DNA of 32,708 nt from Shimia litoralis (GTDB lineage Bacteria; Pseudomonadota; Alphaproteobacteria; Rhodobacterales; Rhodobacteraceae), in NCBI RefSeq assembly GCF_005518135.1, contig NZ_SULI01000030.1, positions 1 to 32,708 on the forward strand. The letters are read 5' to 3'. The translations under genes and the position numbers were made by a program. The notes beneath the pieces are model-generated. The model had not been told where the DNA came from. It ran no database searches and was given only the letters and a program-made list of their open reading frames with translations. This document shows, piece after piece, positions 14,201 through 22,953 of this stretch. Each line of letters starts with the position of its first letter. The first letter of the stretch is position 1.

Positions 14201-15459
14201 GCGGCCAGACGCTTTGATTTGAGAGCAGCAAAGCTCTCGCCACTCTCAGCCAACACAGCCTCTTCGCCCGTGAAGGCCTGCCAACGCTCAATCGCCACAT
14301 CGACGTAAACCGGGTTCAGCTCAACACCGTAGCAAATGCGTCCCGCCGTCTCGGCAGCAATCAAAGTGGTGCCTGAGCCCATGAAGGGCTCATAGACCGC
14401 CTGACCCGGGCTGGAATTGTTCAGGATGGGACGGCGCATACATTCCACCGGCTTTTGCGTGCCATGAACGGTTTCGGCGTCTTGGTCTTTGTTTGCGATT
14501 TGCCAGAGTGTGGTTTGTTTGCGATCTCCCGCCCAATGGCCCTTGCCCTTTGCGCGCACCGCATACCAGCAAGGTTCATGTTGCCAGTGATAATGCCCTC
14601 GGCTCAGCACCAGGCGCTCCTTGGCCCAAATGATTTGCGATCGGATGGCAAAGCCGGCCGTGATTAGGCTCTCTGCCACGGTCGCGGCGTGCAGAGCCCC
14701 GTGCCAGATATAGGCGACATCGCCGGGGAACAGGGACCATGCCTCTGTCCAATCTGCGCGATCATCGTTGAGCACTTTGCCGGTGCGTTTTGTTTGGGCC
14801 GCGCCCGCTTGATTGCGCCATGATGGATCATACTCCACGCCGTAGGGCGGATCCGTGACCATCAGCATAGGCTGGACAGACCCCAGCAGTTTGCCTACGA
14901 CAACGGCCGATGTGCTGTCTCCGCAGATCAGCCGGTGAGATCCGAGCTGCCACAGATCGCCTGCAACGCTCACCGGAGTTTCCGGCGACTCAGGAATATC
15001 GTTTTCCCCTTCACCGGATCCATCTGCGCCCAGCGCGTCAGGGTCATTTAACAATGCCTCAAGATCTTCATCGGAAAACCCGAGCAGCTCGAGGTCAAAA
15101 TCCTCTGCCAGAAGGCCTGAGATTTCTTCGCGCAAAAGCGCCTCATCCCATTCGCCCATTTCCGTCAGCTTGTTGTCGGCAATCCGGTAGGCGCGCCGTT
15201 CTGCTTCGTCCAGATGGCCAAGCCGAATGACCGGGACATCCTTCAATCCCAGAACGGTTGCCGCAAGCACCCGGCCATGCCCGGCAATCAACTCGCCATC
15301 GTCAGCCACCATGCACGGAACGGTCCAGCCGAACTTGGCCATGCTGGCCGCGATCTTCGCAACCTGATCTTCGCCATGGTGCTTGGCGTTTTTGGCATAA
15401 GGCGTCAGGCGATCAATGGGCCAGGTCTCGATCTGGCTCGGCGTAAAGACGAGGTCCAT
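14197..15459 (-). CDS. ParB-domain-fused DNA methyltransferase (N4/N6, beta-type motif order)
   Basis: A 420-residue protein from ATG 15459. The longer frame to 15555 is rejected because it runs through an intrinsic terminator. Residues ~10-100 are a ParB/sulfiredoxin-like domain with AGHGRVLAA at 59-67. The methyltransferase domain has catalytic motif IV DPPY at 203-206 and the AdoMet motif I FMGSGTT at 359-365. This IV-then-I order is that of beta-type amino methyltransferases, which methylate adenine N6 or cytosine N4. No restriction enzyme is adjacent, so this is an orphan enzyme, probably for protecting phage DNA or for regulation. The recognition sequence cannot be read from the protein. 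Confidence 0.88.
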   Translation of the reverse strand: MDLVFTPSQIETWPIDRLTPYAKNAKHHGEDQVAKIAASMAKFGWTVPCMVADDGELIAGHGRVLAATVLGLKDVPVIRLGHLDEAERRAYRIADNKLTEMGEWDEALLREEISGLLAEDFDLELLGFSDEDLEALLNDPDALGADGSGEGENDIPESPETPVSVAGDLWQLGSHRLICGDSTSAVVVGKLLGSVQPMLMVTDPPYGVEYDPSWRNQAGAAQTKRTGKVLNDDRADWTEAWSLFPGDVAYIWHGALHAATVAESLITAGFAIRSQIIWAKERLVLSRGHYHWQHEPCWYAVRAKGKGHWAGDRKQTTLWQIANKDQDAETVHGTQKPVECMRRPILNNSSPGQAVYEPFMGSGTTLIAAETAGRICYGVELNPVYVDVAIERWQAFTGEEAVLAESGESFAALKSKRLAA

Positions 15460-15550
15460 GGGGCAGGGCTCTCTCTTGGGACAGGGCACAAAGGCACAGC
15501 GGCGCAGGCACGACCTGCGGCGGCGATCTGTGTTTGGCAATTTGAAGAAG

Positions 15551-15591
15551 TGCAAAAAAGAAAGCGCCCAAGGGGATATCTCCCTGGGCGC
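15551..15591 (-). terminator. Intrinsic terminator (leftward) downstream of umuDC
   Basis: GCGCCCA (15564-15570) pairs with TGGGCGC (15585-15591) and is extended inward by GGG/CCC after a single bulged base. On the minus strand the stem is followed by TTTCTTTTTTGCA (complement of 15551-15563). It should end leftward transcripts from umuC and insulate the methyltransferase gene, which then needs its own start site between here and 15459 or limited read-through. Confidence 0.82.
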
Positions 15592-15742
15592 AATTCTTCG
15601 ATGATTAAGGGGTAGGTCAAGAGGGGCAGGTTTGTCAAACTATTTATTCAATTGGAATCAACAGGTTCAAGGTGAGTCTGTCTGAATGTCGGCGTCTGTT
15701 GGTGGATGTGGTGGCCGTCTTTGGATTGGCTTTGGCGCGTGG

Positions 15743-15871
15743 GTGGATTCCGCGGTGGATTCCCTGGATTCCCATCGGAATCCACCTAAGCCAGGCCCCG
15801 TCTGTCCTAAGTCATTGAAGTTGAGTCTAAATCCAGCGCGGCTCTCTCAAACTGGATTCCAAGTGGATTCC
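15743..15871. repeat. Cluster of (G/C)TGGATTCC repeats between umuC and the methyltransferase
   Basis: Nine-base copies start at 15743, 15755, 15764, 15852 and 15863, with one inverted copy (GGAATCCAC) at 15777-15785. The gap 15460-15975 has no convincing gene and otherwise holds the terminator at 15551-15591. Spacings within the two groups are 9-13 bp, close to one helical turn, as for protein-binding arrays. The cluster could be an operator array, an origin or partition-type site, or a remnant of a dispersed repeat. Confidence 0.65.
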
Positions 15872-15975
15872 CCGGTGAAATACCCAAACGCTAGAAAACT
15901 CCCGCGCCAAGCCCCCCCGTATACAGATTGTGCCCAGGAGGAACCATGGGAGGGGGACGGTCCGACGCAGGCGCT

Positions 15976-17244
15976 TCATCTCACCACTGGCAGATCCGAT
16001 ATTCGCGTCGTGTAGCGGGGACTGCGGTGATTTGCGCGTAGCTGCCATGATCGCGACATGCCCTCACTGGCCAGGACCATTGTCTTCTTGCCGAACCGGC
16101 TGTTGACAGCATCAAGTGCCGTCATCAGCACTGGTGACCTTTGCGGCGCATCAAAGAGAGTCCTTGGCCGGTCCTCCAACGGTAGCAGATCATCCAGCAT
16201 GACACCTGCTTTGGTGAACCCGTAGCTTTGGTTCTCAATCTTCGGCCAGGCAGCAAGTGCGCAACGCTTGGCAGCTGCGACCAGCTCGAGTGTGTCGGAT
16301 GACATCGGCGTCAGACGCTTCGAGCGTGACCCCGCATATTGTGGACGATCAGCGCGGTGTCGATTGGTGTGAAAGAACACCGTCAATGTGCCCGCGACCA
16401 ACCCGTGTTGCCGGAGCTTTTCCGCCGCGCGCGTGGCATGCGCAGTGATGGCTTGGAAAACGGTATCAAAGTCTTCCATGGGTTTGCCCGATGACCGTGT
16501 GACGGCCATTCCCTTTCGCTGCGGCTCTACATCATCAAAGGCAATGCAGGGCTCCCCCTGCAACTCGAGAACGGTGCGTTCCAACACCACAGTGCCCAGC
16601 GCCCGTGCTTGGCGCAGGGGCATGTCACGCAGCTCTGCCGCCGTGCTGATACCGAGACCCTCCAGCTTTTTCACCGTGCGCCTGCCGATCCCCCAAATGT
16701 CACCAACCGGGACGAGAGGCAGCAGCCAAGCGGCGAGCGCAGGGTCGGTCATATCCAGAACGCCCGCAAAGATCGGGTTCTTCTTTGCAATGTCATTGGC
16801 ACATTTTGCGAGGGTTTTGGTCGCCGCAATCCCGACGCGGACAGGCACACCAACGCGGCGCAGCACATCGCGACGCATTGTCCTCGCATGGGTCACGCGG
16901 TCCCTGAACCCGCTGAAATCCAGAAAGCACTCATCGATTGAATAGATTTCGACTTTTGGTGTGTAATCCTCATAGACCTCGACCACGCGGCGGCTGATGT
17001 CGCCATAAAGCGTATAGTTGGATGAAAACACTTTGACGCCATGCGCTGCGATCTTGTCGCGGAGCAGGTGCAGTGGTTCGCCCATTTTGATGCCCAGCGC
17101 TTTGGCTTCATCGCTGCGCGCGACAGCACAGCCATCGTTGTTTGACAGCACAATGACGGGGACACCCTTTAGGGTAGGGTCAAAGATCCGTTCGGCGCTG
17201 ACGTAGAAGTTTGCGCTGTCACTGATCGCAATCGGCTTTGTCAC
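15976..17244 (-). CDS. umuC: Translesion DNA polymerase V catalytic subunit UmuC
   Basis: A 422-residue Y-family polymerase of standard length, starting at a GTG (17244) whose bases overlap the umuD stop (GTGA). The catalytic acidic residues are visible in the opening [15 protein letters not shown] segment and in [34 protein letters not shown] matches the UmuC finger region. A helix-hairpin-helix ([19 protein letters not shown]) and the C-terminal little-finger part follow. With activated UmuD it copies past DNA lesions during the SOS response. It is intact. In this prophage setting it probably counters host or UV damage to phage DNA, as plasmid and phage umuDC/rumAB homologues do. Confidence 0.93.
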   Translation of the reverse strand: MTKPIAISDSANFYVSAERIFDPTLKGVPVIVLSNNDGCAVARSDEAKALGIKMGEPLHLLRDKIAAHGVKVFSSNYTLYGDISRRVVEVYEDYTPKVEIYSIDECFLDFSGFRDRVTHARTMRRDVLRRVGVPVRVGIAATKTLAKCANDIAKKNPIFAGVLDMTDPALAAWLLPLVPVGDIWGIGRRTVKKLEGLGISTAAELRDMPLRQARALGTVVLERTVLELQGEPCIAFDDVEPQRKGMAVTRSSGKPMEDFDTVFQAITAHATRAAEKLRQHGLVAGTLTVFFHTNRHRADRPQYAGSRSKRLTPMSSDTLELVAAAKRCALAAWPKIENQSYGFTKAGVMLDDLLPLEDRPRTLFDAPQRSPVLMTALDAVNSRFGKKTMVLASEGMSRSWQLRANHRSPRYTTRISDLPVVR

Positions 17245-17675
17245 GCCAGATCGTACCTTCGCACAACACCGGCAATAACGCCCCAAATCTCGCTATCTTC
17301 AGTGAGCTCGATCTCTGGAAAGGCCTCTCGACTGTTTGCTGGCGCAAGAAAGTACTTTCCGTCCCGTTTGCGCAGGATCTTTGCAGTTACTGCACCCTCA
17401 ACGACGGCTAGCACAGCACGACCAATGCGCCGCTTGCCTGCGCGGTCAACCGCGATGATGTCCCCATCTCGAATGCCTACATCCCAAAGGCAATCACCTT
17501 CCACCCGCCACCAGAAGGTCGATGTCGGATGCCGCACCACCCATGCAATGGGGTCGATCTCATCCTCAAGGTCATCCCCCGCAGGCGATGGAAAGCCGGC
17601 GCTGGCGCGTGTCAGCAAAACTGGGACAGATTGACCCGCTGCAACAACGGGAATTTCGAACGGATAAACGGGCAT
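17241..17675 (-). CDS. umuD: UmuD-like S24 self-cleaving subunit with Cys in place of the catalytic Ser
   Basis: A 144-residue UmuD homologue, the usual length. The cleavage region is [11 protein letters not shown], with predicted scissile bond A26-G27. The nucleophile motif reads [15 protein letters not shown], so position 62 is Cys (codon TGC on the minus strand) where UmuD and LexA have Ser, followed by Leu instead of Met. The general base K99 in AVTAKIL is present. Known: RecA-stimulated autocleavage uses a Ser-Lys dyad to make UmuD'. Here a Cys-Lys dyad may still cut, or processing may be lost. There is no helix-turn-helix, so it is not a repressor. It is the first gene of the SOS-box-controlled umuDC operon. 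Confidence 0.88.
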   Translation of the reverse strand: MPVYPFEIPVVAAGQSVPVLLTRASAGFPSPAGDDLEDEIDPIAWVVRHPTSTFWWRVEGDCLWDVGIRDGDIIAVDRAGKRRIGRAVLAVVEGAVTAKILRKRDGKYFLAPANSREAFPEIELTEDSEIWGVIAGVVRRYDLA

Positions 17676-17691
17676 CGGCGACTCACCAAAT

Positions 17692-17706
17692 GTTCATGTT
17701 GTGTTC
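17692..17706. promoter_or_regulatory. LexA (SOS) box upstream of umuDC
   Basis: GTTCATGTTGTGTTC is an exact match to the alphaproteobacterial LexA operator GTTC-N7-GTTC described in Rhodobacter and relatives. It lies 16 bases upstream of the umuD start, where bound LexA would block transcription. A third GTTC at 17716 is out of phase. This predicts DNA-damage induction of umuDC. Confidence 0.85.
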
Positions 17707-17848
17707 TTATGCTTCGTTCATTTGGCACCTGGCTGTCAAGCAATGTTGTGACGGTCCTCAAAGAGCGTGCACTGAAATTGGTTGGCTGCTTTGATGATCG
17801 CCAGAATTATTAGAACATCTAACGCCTAGTGGATTGCTCATGTGCTCC

Positions 17849-17957
17849 GGAAACTGCCGTAAACGACGCGAGGGGCGGGAACCGGACCTTTGCTGCACGA
17901 CGCGCCAAAGTCTGCAACGCGGACTTTGCTGCCGTTCGCTGCGGACGCACAGTTTCC
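17849..17957. repeat. MITE-like element bounded by 8-bp inverted repeats
   Basis: GGAAACTG (17849-17856) and CAGTTTCC (17950-17957) bound a ~109-bp stretch containing a hairpin, CAAAGTC ... GACTTTG (about 17906-17928). Positions 17904-17944 align without gaps to 32625-32665 at 29 of 41 positions, sharing GTCTGC, GCGGAC and TTCGCTGCGG. This indicates a dispersed noncoding repeat. It lies in the 433-bp gap between umuD and the ridA-like gene, next to one edge of the catabolic block. Apart from the SOS box I see nothing else in this gap. Confidence 0.5.
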
Positions 17958-18108
17958 GTTTCAGTTGAGAAGACCTTTTGGAGAAACGGCGGAGAAAGGA
18001 CATTCGCTACTGTGGCGATTTTGCCTTGTTGTCGGGGGTTATGCAGCCATTCAGCGTGAGTTCATTTGAAGGAAGTCATCGACAGAAGGGTGAGTTCTCA
18101 AGCATTCA

Positions 18109-18459
18109 TCAACCAGCTACGGCGGCGGTCACGATAATTTCGACACGCAGGTCGGCATCCGCCAGTTTGGCTTCTCCGCAGGCGCGTGCTGGGGCTGCGC
18201 CTTGGGGGACCCATGCGTCCCAGACCTCATTCATCGCATCGAAATCCGCCATATCTGCGAGCCAGATCACCGCCTGCAACACATGCTCGCGCGATGACCC
18301 CGCTTCGTGCAACAGCCTGTCGACCCGCCCGAGGCAGTCTTCGGTCTGTTCGGCCACGGTGGTCCCGCTGCCGACTTGCCCACAAAGGTATACAACGCCC
18401 CCGTGTTTGACGATTTTACTCATACGTTGATTGGTGTGGATGCGTTCGATCATGATCAT
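18109..18459 (-). CDS. RidA/YjgF-family 2-iminoacid deaminase
   Basis: A 116-residue Rid protein with the family core [11 protein letters not shown], the [22 protein letters not shown] helix and the C-terminal [21 protein letters not shown]. The Arg in PARAC corresponds to the active-site Arg (R105 in E. coli RidA) that binds the substrate carboxylate. Known: Rid proteins hydrolyse reactive imines or enamines to ketones plus ammonia. As the last gene of an operon whose first genes encode an amine-oxidising flavoenzyme, it probably clears the imine product. It overlaps the permease stop by four bases. A structure-only or regulatory Rid role cannot be excluded. Confidence 0.88.
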   Translation of the reverse strand: MIMIERIHTNQRMSKIVKHGGVVYLCGQVGSGTTVAEQTEDCLGRVDRLLHEAGSSREHVLQAVIWLADMADFDAMNEVWDAWVPQGAAPARACGEAKLADADLRVEIIVTAAVAG

Positions 18460-19229
18460 ACTCTTTCAGGGGTCGGAAGGGGAGAAGTCACGGACTGAGC
18501 AGTGGTGTCGCGGCGGGTGAGATGGCGCAGGTAGCGGCGCTCAAACCCGCGGAAGGCCCATGTGATGCACAACACTATCAGGAAATAAAGTAGGGCGGCG
18601 GTGATGAACCCTTCATAAGCGAGGTAATAGCGCCCGTTCAGCCAGCGCCCAACGCCAAGGATATCTTGCAGGGTGATCGTGCTGGCGATGACTGAGCCGT
18701 GCAGCATGAAGATGACTTCGTTGGAATAGGCCGGGATCGCGCGGCGGAAGGCCGAGGGCAGGATGATCCGGCGCAGGCGGCTGCGGTAGGAATGGCCGGT
18801 GGCGATGGCCGCCTCGACCTCGCCGGTTGGCGTATCCGCAATGGCACCTCGCAGTAGTTCGGTCGTATAGGCGGCGGTGTTCAGCGTGAAGGCAATGAGC
18901 GCGCACCACCACGCCGAGGACAGGATCGGGTCCCACAGGAAGCTTTCGCGGATCACCTCAAACTGGCCGACACCGTAATAGATCAGATAGGTTTGCACCA
19001 AAAGCGGCGTGCCGCGAAAGACATAGGTATAGCCCTGCACCAAGGGGTTAAAGACCCGGTGTTTCGACGCGCGGGCAATGGCCATGGGGATCGACAACAA
19101 GCCGCCCAACAGCAGCGACAGGAAGGTCAGGTTAAGCGTCACCCAGACGCCATAGAGGAAACGGTCAAAATTCTCAGCGATCAGGGCGATGTCGAGCGGG
19201 ATATAGGTCAGCAGGTTTTCCATCATCAC
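18456..19229 (-). CDS. Polar amino acid/opine ABC transporter permease (HisM/OccM-like)
   Basis: A 257-residue inner-membrane permease with about five membrane helices, including [24 protein letters not shown] and [20 protein letters not shown]. The EAA loop that contacts the ATPase reads [20 protein letters not shown]. Length and motifs fit the HisM/OccM branch of the polar amino acid uptake (PAAT) family. It overlaps both the HisQ-like permease and the ridA-like gene by four bases. With its partner it forms the channel for the substrate delivered by the periplasmic protein at 19983-20774. Confidence 0.9.
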   Translation of the reverse strand: MMMENLLTYIPLDIALIAENFDRFLYGVWVTLNLTFLSLLLGGLLSIPMAIARASKHRVFNPLVQGYTYVFRGTPLLVQTYLIYYGVGQFEVIRESFLWDPILSSAWWCALIAFTLNTAAYTTELLRGAIADTPTGEVEAAIATGHSYRSRLRRIILPSAFRRAIPAYSNEVIFMLHGSVIASTITLQDILGVGRWLNGRYYLAYEGFITAALLYFLIVLCITWAFRGFERRYLRHLTRRDTTAQSVTSPLPTPERV

Positions 19230-19915
19230 GCCCTCACTACGCCACGGTTGTAGTGACGCTCCACCGCGCGCAACAGCAGGTCGGACACGCCAGTCAGCAA
19301 CAGGTAGATGACAAATGCTGCCGCCATGAAGGTAAAGAGCTGTCCCGTCGAACGACCGGCGGTGAAAGCGTTATAGACCAAGTCTTGAAGCCCAATGACC
19401 GAGACCAGCGCCGTGGTCTTGAGTTGCACCAGCCAGTTGTTTGTAAAGCCCGGCAAGGCAAAGCGGACCATCTGCGGCCAGATAATATGACGAAAGATCA
19501 GCGATTTGCGCATTCCACAGCTGATGCCAGCTTCGATTTGCCCGCGCGGGATGGCCATGATCGCACCGCGAAAGGTCTCAGTAAAATAGGCGCCAAAGAT
19601 TACACCGATCGTGCCTGCACCTGCGGCGAACTGGCTGACCTCGACATAGCCCCAGAGGCCCGTAATCGCGCCTATATTATTAAGCGTCACCTGACCGCCA
19701 AAGAACACCAGCAGGATCAGCACCAGATCCGGCACCCCGCGCACGATGGTGGTGTAGGCGCCGGCCAGTCGCTGGGCCAGACGGTTGGCGGAAAGTTTCG
19801 CCCAAGCACCGAGCAGGCCAAAGATCAAAGCGATGACCAGCGATGTGAGCGCCAGTTTGATCGTCATGATCGTGCCGTCGATCAATTGGGATTGATATTC
19901 CAAAAGCAGGTTCAT
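19226..19915 (-). CDS. Polar amino acid/opine ABC transporter permease (HisQ/OccQ-like)
   Basis: A 229-residue permease, typical HisQ/OccQ length. Membrane helices are visible at TIMTIKLALTSLVIALIFG, DLVLILLVFFGG and in the C-terminal FTFMAAAFVIYLLLTGVSDL. The EAA loop is QIEAGISCGMRKSLIFRHIIWP. It heterodimerises with the HisM-like permease encoded immediately after it (four-base overlap). A 9-bp hairpin separates it from the upstream binding-protein gene and may lower its expression relative to that gene. Confidence 0.9.
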   Translation of the reverse strand: MNLLLEYQSQLIDGTIMTIKLALTSLVIALIFGLLGAWAKLSANRLAQRLAGAYTTIVRGVPDLVLILLVFFGGQVTLNNIGAITGLWGYVEVSQFAAGAGTIGVIFGAYFTETFRGAIMAIPRGQIEAGISCGMRKSLIFRHIIWPQMVRFALPGFTNNWLVQLKTTALVSVIGLQDLVYNAFTAGRSTGQLFTFMAAAFVIYLLLTGVSDLLLRAVERHYNRGVVRA

Positions 19916-19934
19916 CGCATGTTCCTCAAAGGAT

Positions 19935-19963
19935 CATCAGGGCAGCGCATGGCCGCCCTGATG
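19935..19963 (-). promoter_or_regulatory. Intercistronic hairpin after the binding-protein gene
   Basis: CATCAGGGC (19935-19943) and GCCCTGATG (19955-19963) form a perfect 9-bp stem with an 11-base loop. No T-run follows on the minus strand. It lies between the substrate-binding protein stop (19983) and the HisQ-like start (19915). Known: such hairpins in importer operons protect the upstream mRNA from 3' decay, giving excess binding protein over permease. Confidence 0.65.
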
Positions 19964-19982
19964 AATGGTGTAAGGCGAAAAC

Positions 19983-20774
19983 TCACTCGCCCTCAGGACG
20001 GCCGCCGTAGATGTCGAAGGGGAAGTATGTGTCGTTGATCTCGGCATAGGTGCCGTTCTCACGAATGGCAGCAATGGCCTTGCTCAGATCTTCGCGGAGC
20101 GCGTCCTCGCCCTTGCGCACCGCGATGCCCACGCCTTCGCCGTAGCATTCAACGTCTGTATGATCGCCGCCGAGGAAGGCATAGTCGGCCCCTGCCTCTG
20201 CACTCAGGAAGCTTTCCTGTGCGATCAGGCTGTCAGAAAGCTGCGCATCCACACGGCCAAGGGCCAGATCGCGGAACACTTCATCTTGGGAGCCATAGAG
20301 GACGATCTCGGCATCGGGGAACAACTTTTCCGCGTAGCACTGGTGGGTCGCGCCGCGCTGCACACCGATGCGCTTACCGGCCAGACCTTCAGGCGTGCCT
20401 TCGAAGTCGGCGTCCTTGGAGGCCACCAGACGCGCCGGGGTCTTGTAGTATTTGTCAGAGAAATCAATCTGGCGCTTGCGCTCTTCGGTGATCGACATGG
20501 AAGCCACGATGGCATCGAACTTACGCGCTTTCAGTGCCGGGATCATGCCGTCCCATTCCTGCTCGACCAGTTCGCATTCACGCTGCATCTCGGCGCAGAG
20601 CGCCTTGGCGATGTCGATGTCAAAGCCGACAAGCGTGCCGTCGGATTCCTTGGAGGAGAACGGAGGGTAGGCGCCTTCGACGCCGATGCGCAACGTGTCT
20701 TGGGCGGCCAGCGGCAGGGCGACGGCGCTGAGGGCGATGGCAGCAACGCTGCTTAGGATGGTTCTACGAAACAT
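19983..20774 (-). CDS. Periplasmic substrate-binding protein for basic amino acids or opines (SBP_bac_3)
   Basis: A 263-residue protein with an N-terminal signal peptide (MFRRTILSSVAAIALSAVALPLAAQ; cleavage near residue 24). The mature part begins DTLRIGVEGAYPPFSSKE, the family 3 signature. SITEERKRQIDFSDKYY matches the ligand-binding loop of the Lys/Arg/Orn and octopine/nopaline-binding group, where the Arg contacts the substrate carboxylate; GRVDAQLSDSLIAQESFL carries the second-lobe Asp. Two Cys residues are far apart. It delivers substrate to the two permeases. The exact ligand (arginine-type opine, ornithine or similar) is not determinable from these motifs. Confidence 0.9.
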   Translation of the reverse strand: MFRRTILSSVAAIALSAVALPLAAQDTLRIGVEGAYPPFSSKESDGTLVGFDIDIAKALCAEMQRECELVEQEWDGMIPALKARKFDAIVASMSITEERKRQIDFSDKYYKTPARLVASKDADFEGTPEGLAGKRIGVQRGATHQCYAEKLFPDAEIVLYGSQDEVFRDLALGRVDAQLSDSLIAQESFLSAEAGADYAFLGGDHTDVECYGEGVGIAVRKGEDALREDLSKAIAAIRENGTYAEINDTYFPFDIYGGRPEGE

Positions 20775-20800
20775 GGTTTGGTCCTCTCTGTTGTGGTTGG

Positions 20801-21571
20801 TTAGTTCATCCGCGAAAGAAACGCTTGGAACTCTGGGGTTTGCGGGTTGGAAAACAACTCTGCGGGCGGGCCTTCTTCGCAGACCTCGCCCTGGTGCAGA
20901 AATACGGTGCGAGTGGAGACATCGCGGGCAAAGCCCATCTCGTGGGTCACGACCAACATGGTGCGGCCTTCTTCGGCCAGATCGCGCATGACGCCCAACA
21001 CTTCGCCCACCAGTTCCGGGTCCAGTGCCGATGTCGGCTCGTCAAAGAGCATCACATCTGGGTCCATCGCCAGCGCACGGGCGATTGCGACACGCTGCTG
21101 CTGGCCACCTGACAGATGTGCGGGGTAATAATCTGCTCGGTCCGACAAGCCGACCTTGGCGAGCAGTGCTTCGGCCTTTTCGCGGGCTTGCGCCTTGGGG
21201 GTTCCCTGAACGTAGAGCGGGCCTTCCATGACGTTTTCCATCACGGTCATATGCGACCAAAGGTTGAAGCCCTGAAACACCATCGCAAGACGGGCACGCA
21301 TGGCTTCGACCTGTCGTAGGTCTTGCGGCACGATCTCTCCCCGGCGGTTCTGCGTCATCCGCATTTGCTCGCCTGCCAACCAGACCTCGCCTGAGTTCGG
21401 CGTCTCCAGCAGGTTGATGCAGCGCAGGAAGGTGCTTTTGCCAGAGCCGGAGGCGCCGAGAATGGCGATGACCTCGCCCTTTTGCGCCTCAAGCGACACG
21501 CCTTTGATGACGTCATGCGAGCCAAAGCTTTTATGCAGGTCTTTGACTTTCAGGGCAGCGGGGGCGCTCAT
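20801..21571 (-). CDS. ABC transporter ATPase (HisP/OccP-like)
   Basis: A 256-residue nucleotide-binding subunit with Walker [10 protein letters not shown] (39-47), the Q-loop in [14 protein letters not shown], signature LSGGQQQR, Walker [16 protein letters not shown] and the H-loop VVTHEMGF. The [17 protein letters not shown] spacing is that of the polar amino acid subfamily, whose ATPases pair with HisQM-type permeases. It powers import from the periplasm. It overlaps the flavoprotein gene upstream by four bases, so transport and oxidation genes are one transcription unit. It is intact. Confidence 0.93.
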   Translation of the reverse strand: MSAPAALKVKDLHKSFGSHDVIKGVSLEAQKGEVIAILGASGSGKSTFLRCINLLETPNSGEVWLAGEQMRMTQNRRGEIVPQDLRQVEAMRARLAMVFQGFNLWSHMTVMENVMEGPLYVQGTPKAQAREKAEALLAKVGLSDRADYYPAHLSGGQQQRVAIARALAMDPDVMLFDEPTSALDPELVGEVLGVMRDLAEEGRTMLVVTHEMGFARDVSTRTVFLHQGEVCEEGPPAELFSNPQTPEFQAFLSRMN

Positions 21572-22953
21572 GCGGGTTCCTCCTGAGGGGGTGAGAGTGC
21601 GGCAAGCTCGCCCAAGGCAATCGGCTTGATCGGCGAGCGGGCGCGGGGTGGGGAGATGGGCTGGCTTGCCTTGCCTTCGCTGAGCAGCCCGCGCAGGGTC
21701 GCGTCACACATGCGGCCCTGACAGGGGCCCATGCCGCAGCGCAGGGATGTTTTGATCTGGCGGTGACCTTGGGCACCTTCGCGGATCGCTTGTCGAATGG
21801 CACCGGCAGAGACTTCTTCGCAGCGGCAGACGATGGTGTTGTCTGATGGGGCAAGTATATCGGTCGGCGGAGGGTATGCGGCATCAAGGAAGGGCCGAAT
21901 GGCGCGGGCGCGGAACAACGCGGCGCGAGCGCGGGCGGCACGCTGATTGCGGGTGTCGCTACTTAGGCGGCCAGATTGGCACAGGATATTTAACCCAGCC
22001 AGTTCACCGGCAGATGCAGCCGCCTCCGCCCCGCCGATCCCGGCTCCGTCTCCGGCCACATGCAGGCCCGGCTGGTCGGTCGCGCCCCAAAGATCATGTT
22101 CGGGCTGAAAGGCACCCTGCGCGGCGTTCCAATAATGCTCGATCCCCGCAGCCCTTGTGATATGGGTGCCGGGGATCACCCCTTGGTGGGTCAGCAGCAG
22201 ACCACAGGTAAGGCGTTGATCCCGCCCATTAGCCCGGAAGGAAAAGAGGATATTGCCGCTCTCGGTCGTGGTGGCGTGGAAGCCCGACGCAGCGGTGTAG
22301 CGCGGCACAGCCGCTTTGCGGATCTTGGCAATCAGGCTCAGCCCTTTCCGCAAGGTTGGCAAGCCAAACAGGGCGCGGGGCAAATGCGGTGTTGCGCTCA
22401 GCATCTGCGGGAATGTCTGTGTCTCCACCAGCGCTTGTGGGGGGCTACCGGCGTCAATCATCTGCGCCGCGATCAGATAGAGCAGCGGACCAGACCCCGC
22501 GAGCACGGCATCCTTGGGCAGCATCCCCGCTGTTTTCATCAAAATCTGCGCGGCCCCTGCCGGCATCACGCCGGGGAGCGTCCAGCCAGGAAAAGGCACG
22601 GGGCGTTCCTGCGCGCCGGTTGCCAGCAGCACATGGGCAGCCGAGGTCGTTTGACTTTTGGCGCCGCGCGACCATGTCACCTGCGGCCCTTTGTCAAGCC
22701 GCCAAACCGTTGCGCCAGTTAGGAGAGTGATGTGCGGATGGTCGAGCGCATCGACCAAATCTGTCCCGGCGGCATAAGCCTGGCCAAGAAAGCCGCGCTT
22801 GCTGCGGTTCTGAGCCACATTGCGATAAATCTGACCGCCCGGATGCGGCTGTTCGTCCAGTATCAACACCTGCAAACCGCCACGTGCCGCGAAGGCTGCG
22901 GCTGACATGCCCGCGGGACCAGCGCCGATGATAATTAGATCCACCTCAGCCAC
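21568..22953 (-). CDS. FAD-dependent dehydrogenase alpha subunit with BFD-type [2Fe-2S] domain (opine oxidase A / HcnB-like)
   Basis: A 461-residue flavoprotein. The N-terminal Rossmann motif [19 protein letters not shown] (GAGPAG at 10-15) binds FAD, followed by [11 protein letters not shown]. The C-terminal domain has C376-x-C378 (CRCEEV), C406 and C411 (RCGMGPC), the BFD-like [2Fe-2S] pattern of OoxA/NoxA/HcnB and D-hydroxyproline dehydrogenase subunits. With the small ferredoxin-like and the DadA-like subunits it forms a heterotrimeric dehydrogenase passing electrons to the membrane. The neighbouring opine-type transporter and OccR-like regulator favour an opine or basic D-amino acid substrate over cyanide synthesis. 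Substrate unproven. Confidence 0.88.
   Translation of the reverse strand: MAEVDLIIIGAGPAGMSAAAFAARGGLQVLILDEQPHPGGQIYRNVAQNRSKRGFLGQAYAAGTDLVDALDHPHITLLTGATVWRLDKGPQVTWSRGAKSQTTSAAHVLLATGAQERPVPFPGWTLPGVMPAGAAQILMKTAGMLPKDAVLAGSGPLLYLIAAQMIDAGSPPQALVETQTFPQMLSATPHLPRALFGLPTLRKGLSLIAKIRKAAVPRYTAASGFHATTTESGNILFSFRANGRDQRLTCGLLLTHQGVIPGTHITRAAGIEHYWNAAQGAFQPEHDLWGATDQPGLHVAGDGAGIGGAEAAASAGELAGLNILCQSGRLSSDTRNQRAARARAALFRARAIRPFLDAAYPPPTDILAPSDNTIVCRCEEVSAGAIRQAIREGAQGHRQIKTSLRCGMGPCQGRMCDATLRGLLSEGKASQPISPPRARSPIKPIALGELAALSPPQEEPA

Noticed and set aside
15460-15555. N-terminal extension of the methyltransferase
   Set aside because: The extension is Arg/Cys-rich and lies against the intrinsic terminator. 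The ParB-like domain begins just after ATG 15459.
15686-16015. Plus-strand frame of 109 residues between umuC and the methyltransferase
   Set aside because: It mostly translates the TGGATTCC repeats, overlaps the umuC 3' end and has no convincing ribosome site or recognisable domain.
17241-17675. S24 protein as the prophage CI repressor
   Set aside because: The protein is UmuD-length, lacks an N-terminal helix-turn-helix and overlaps umuC.
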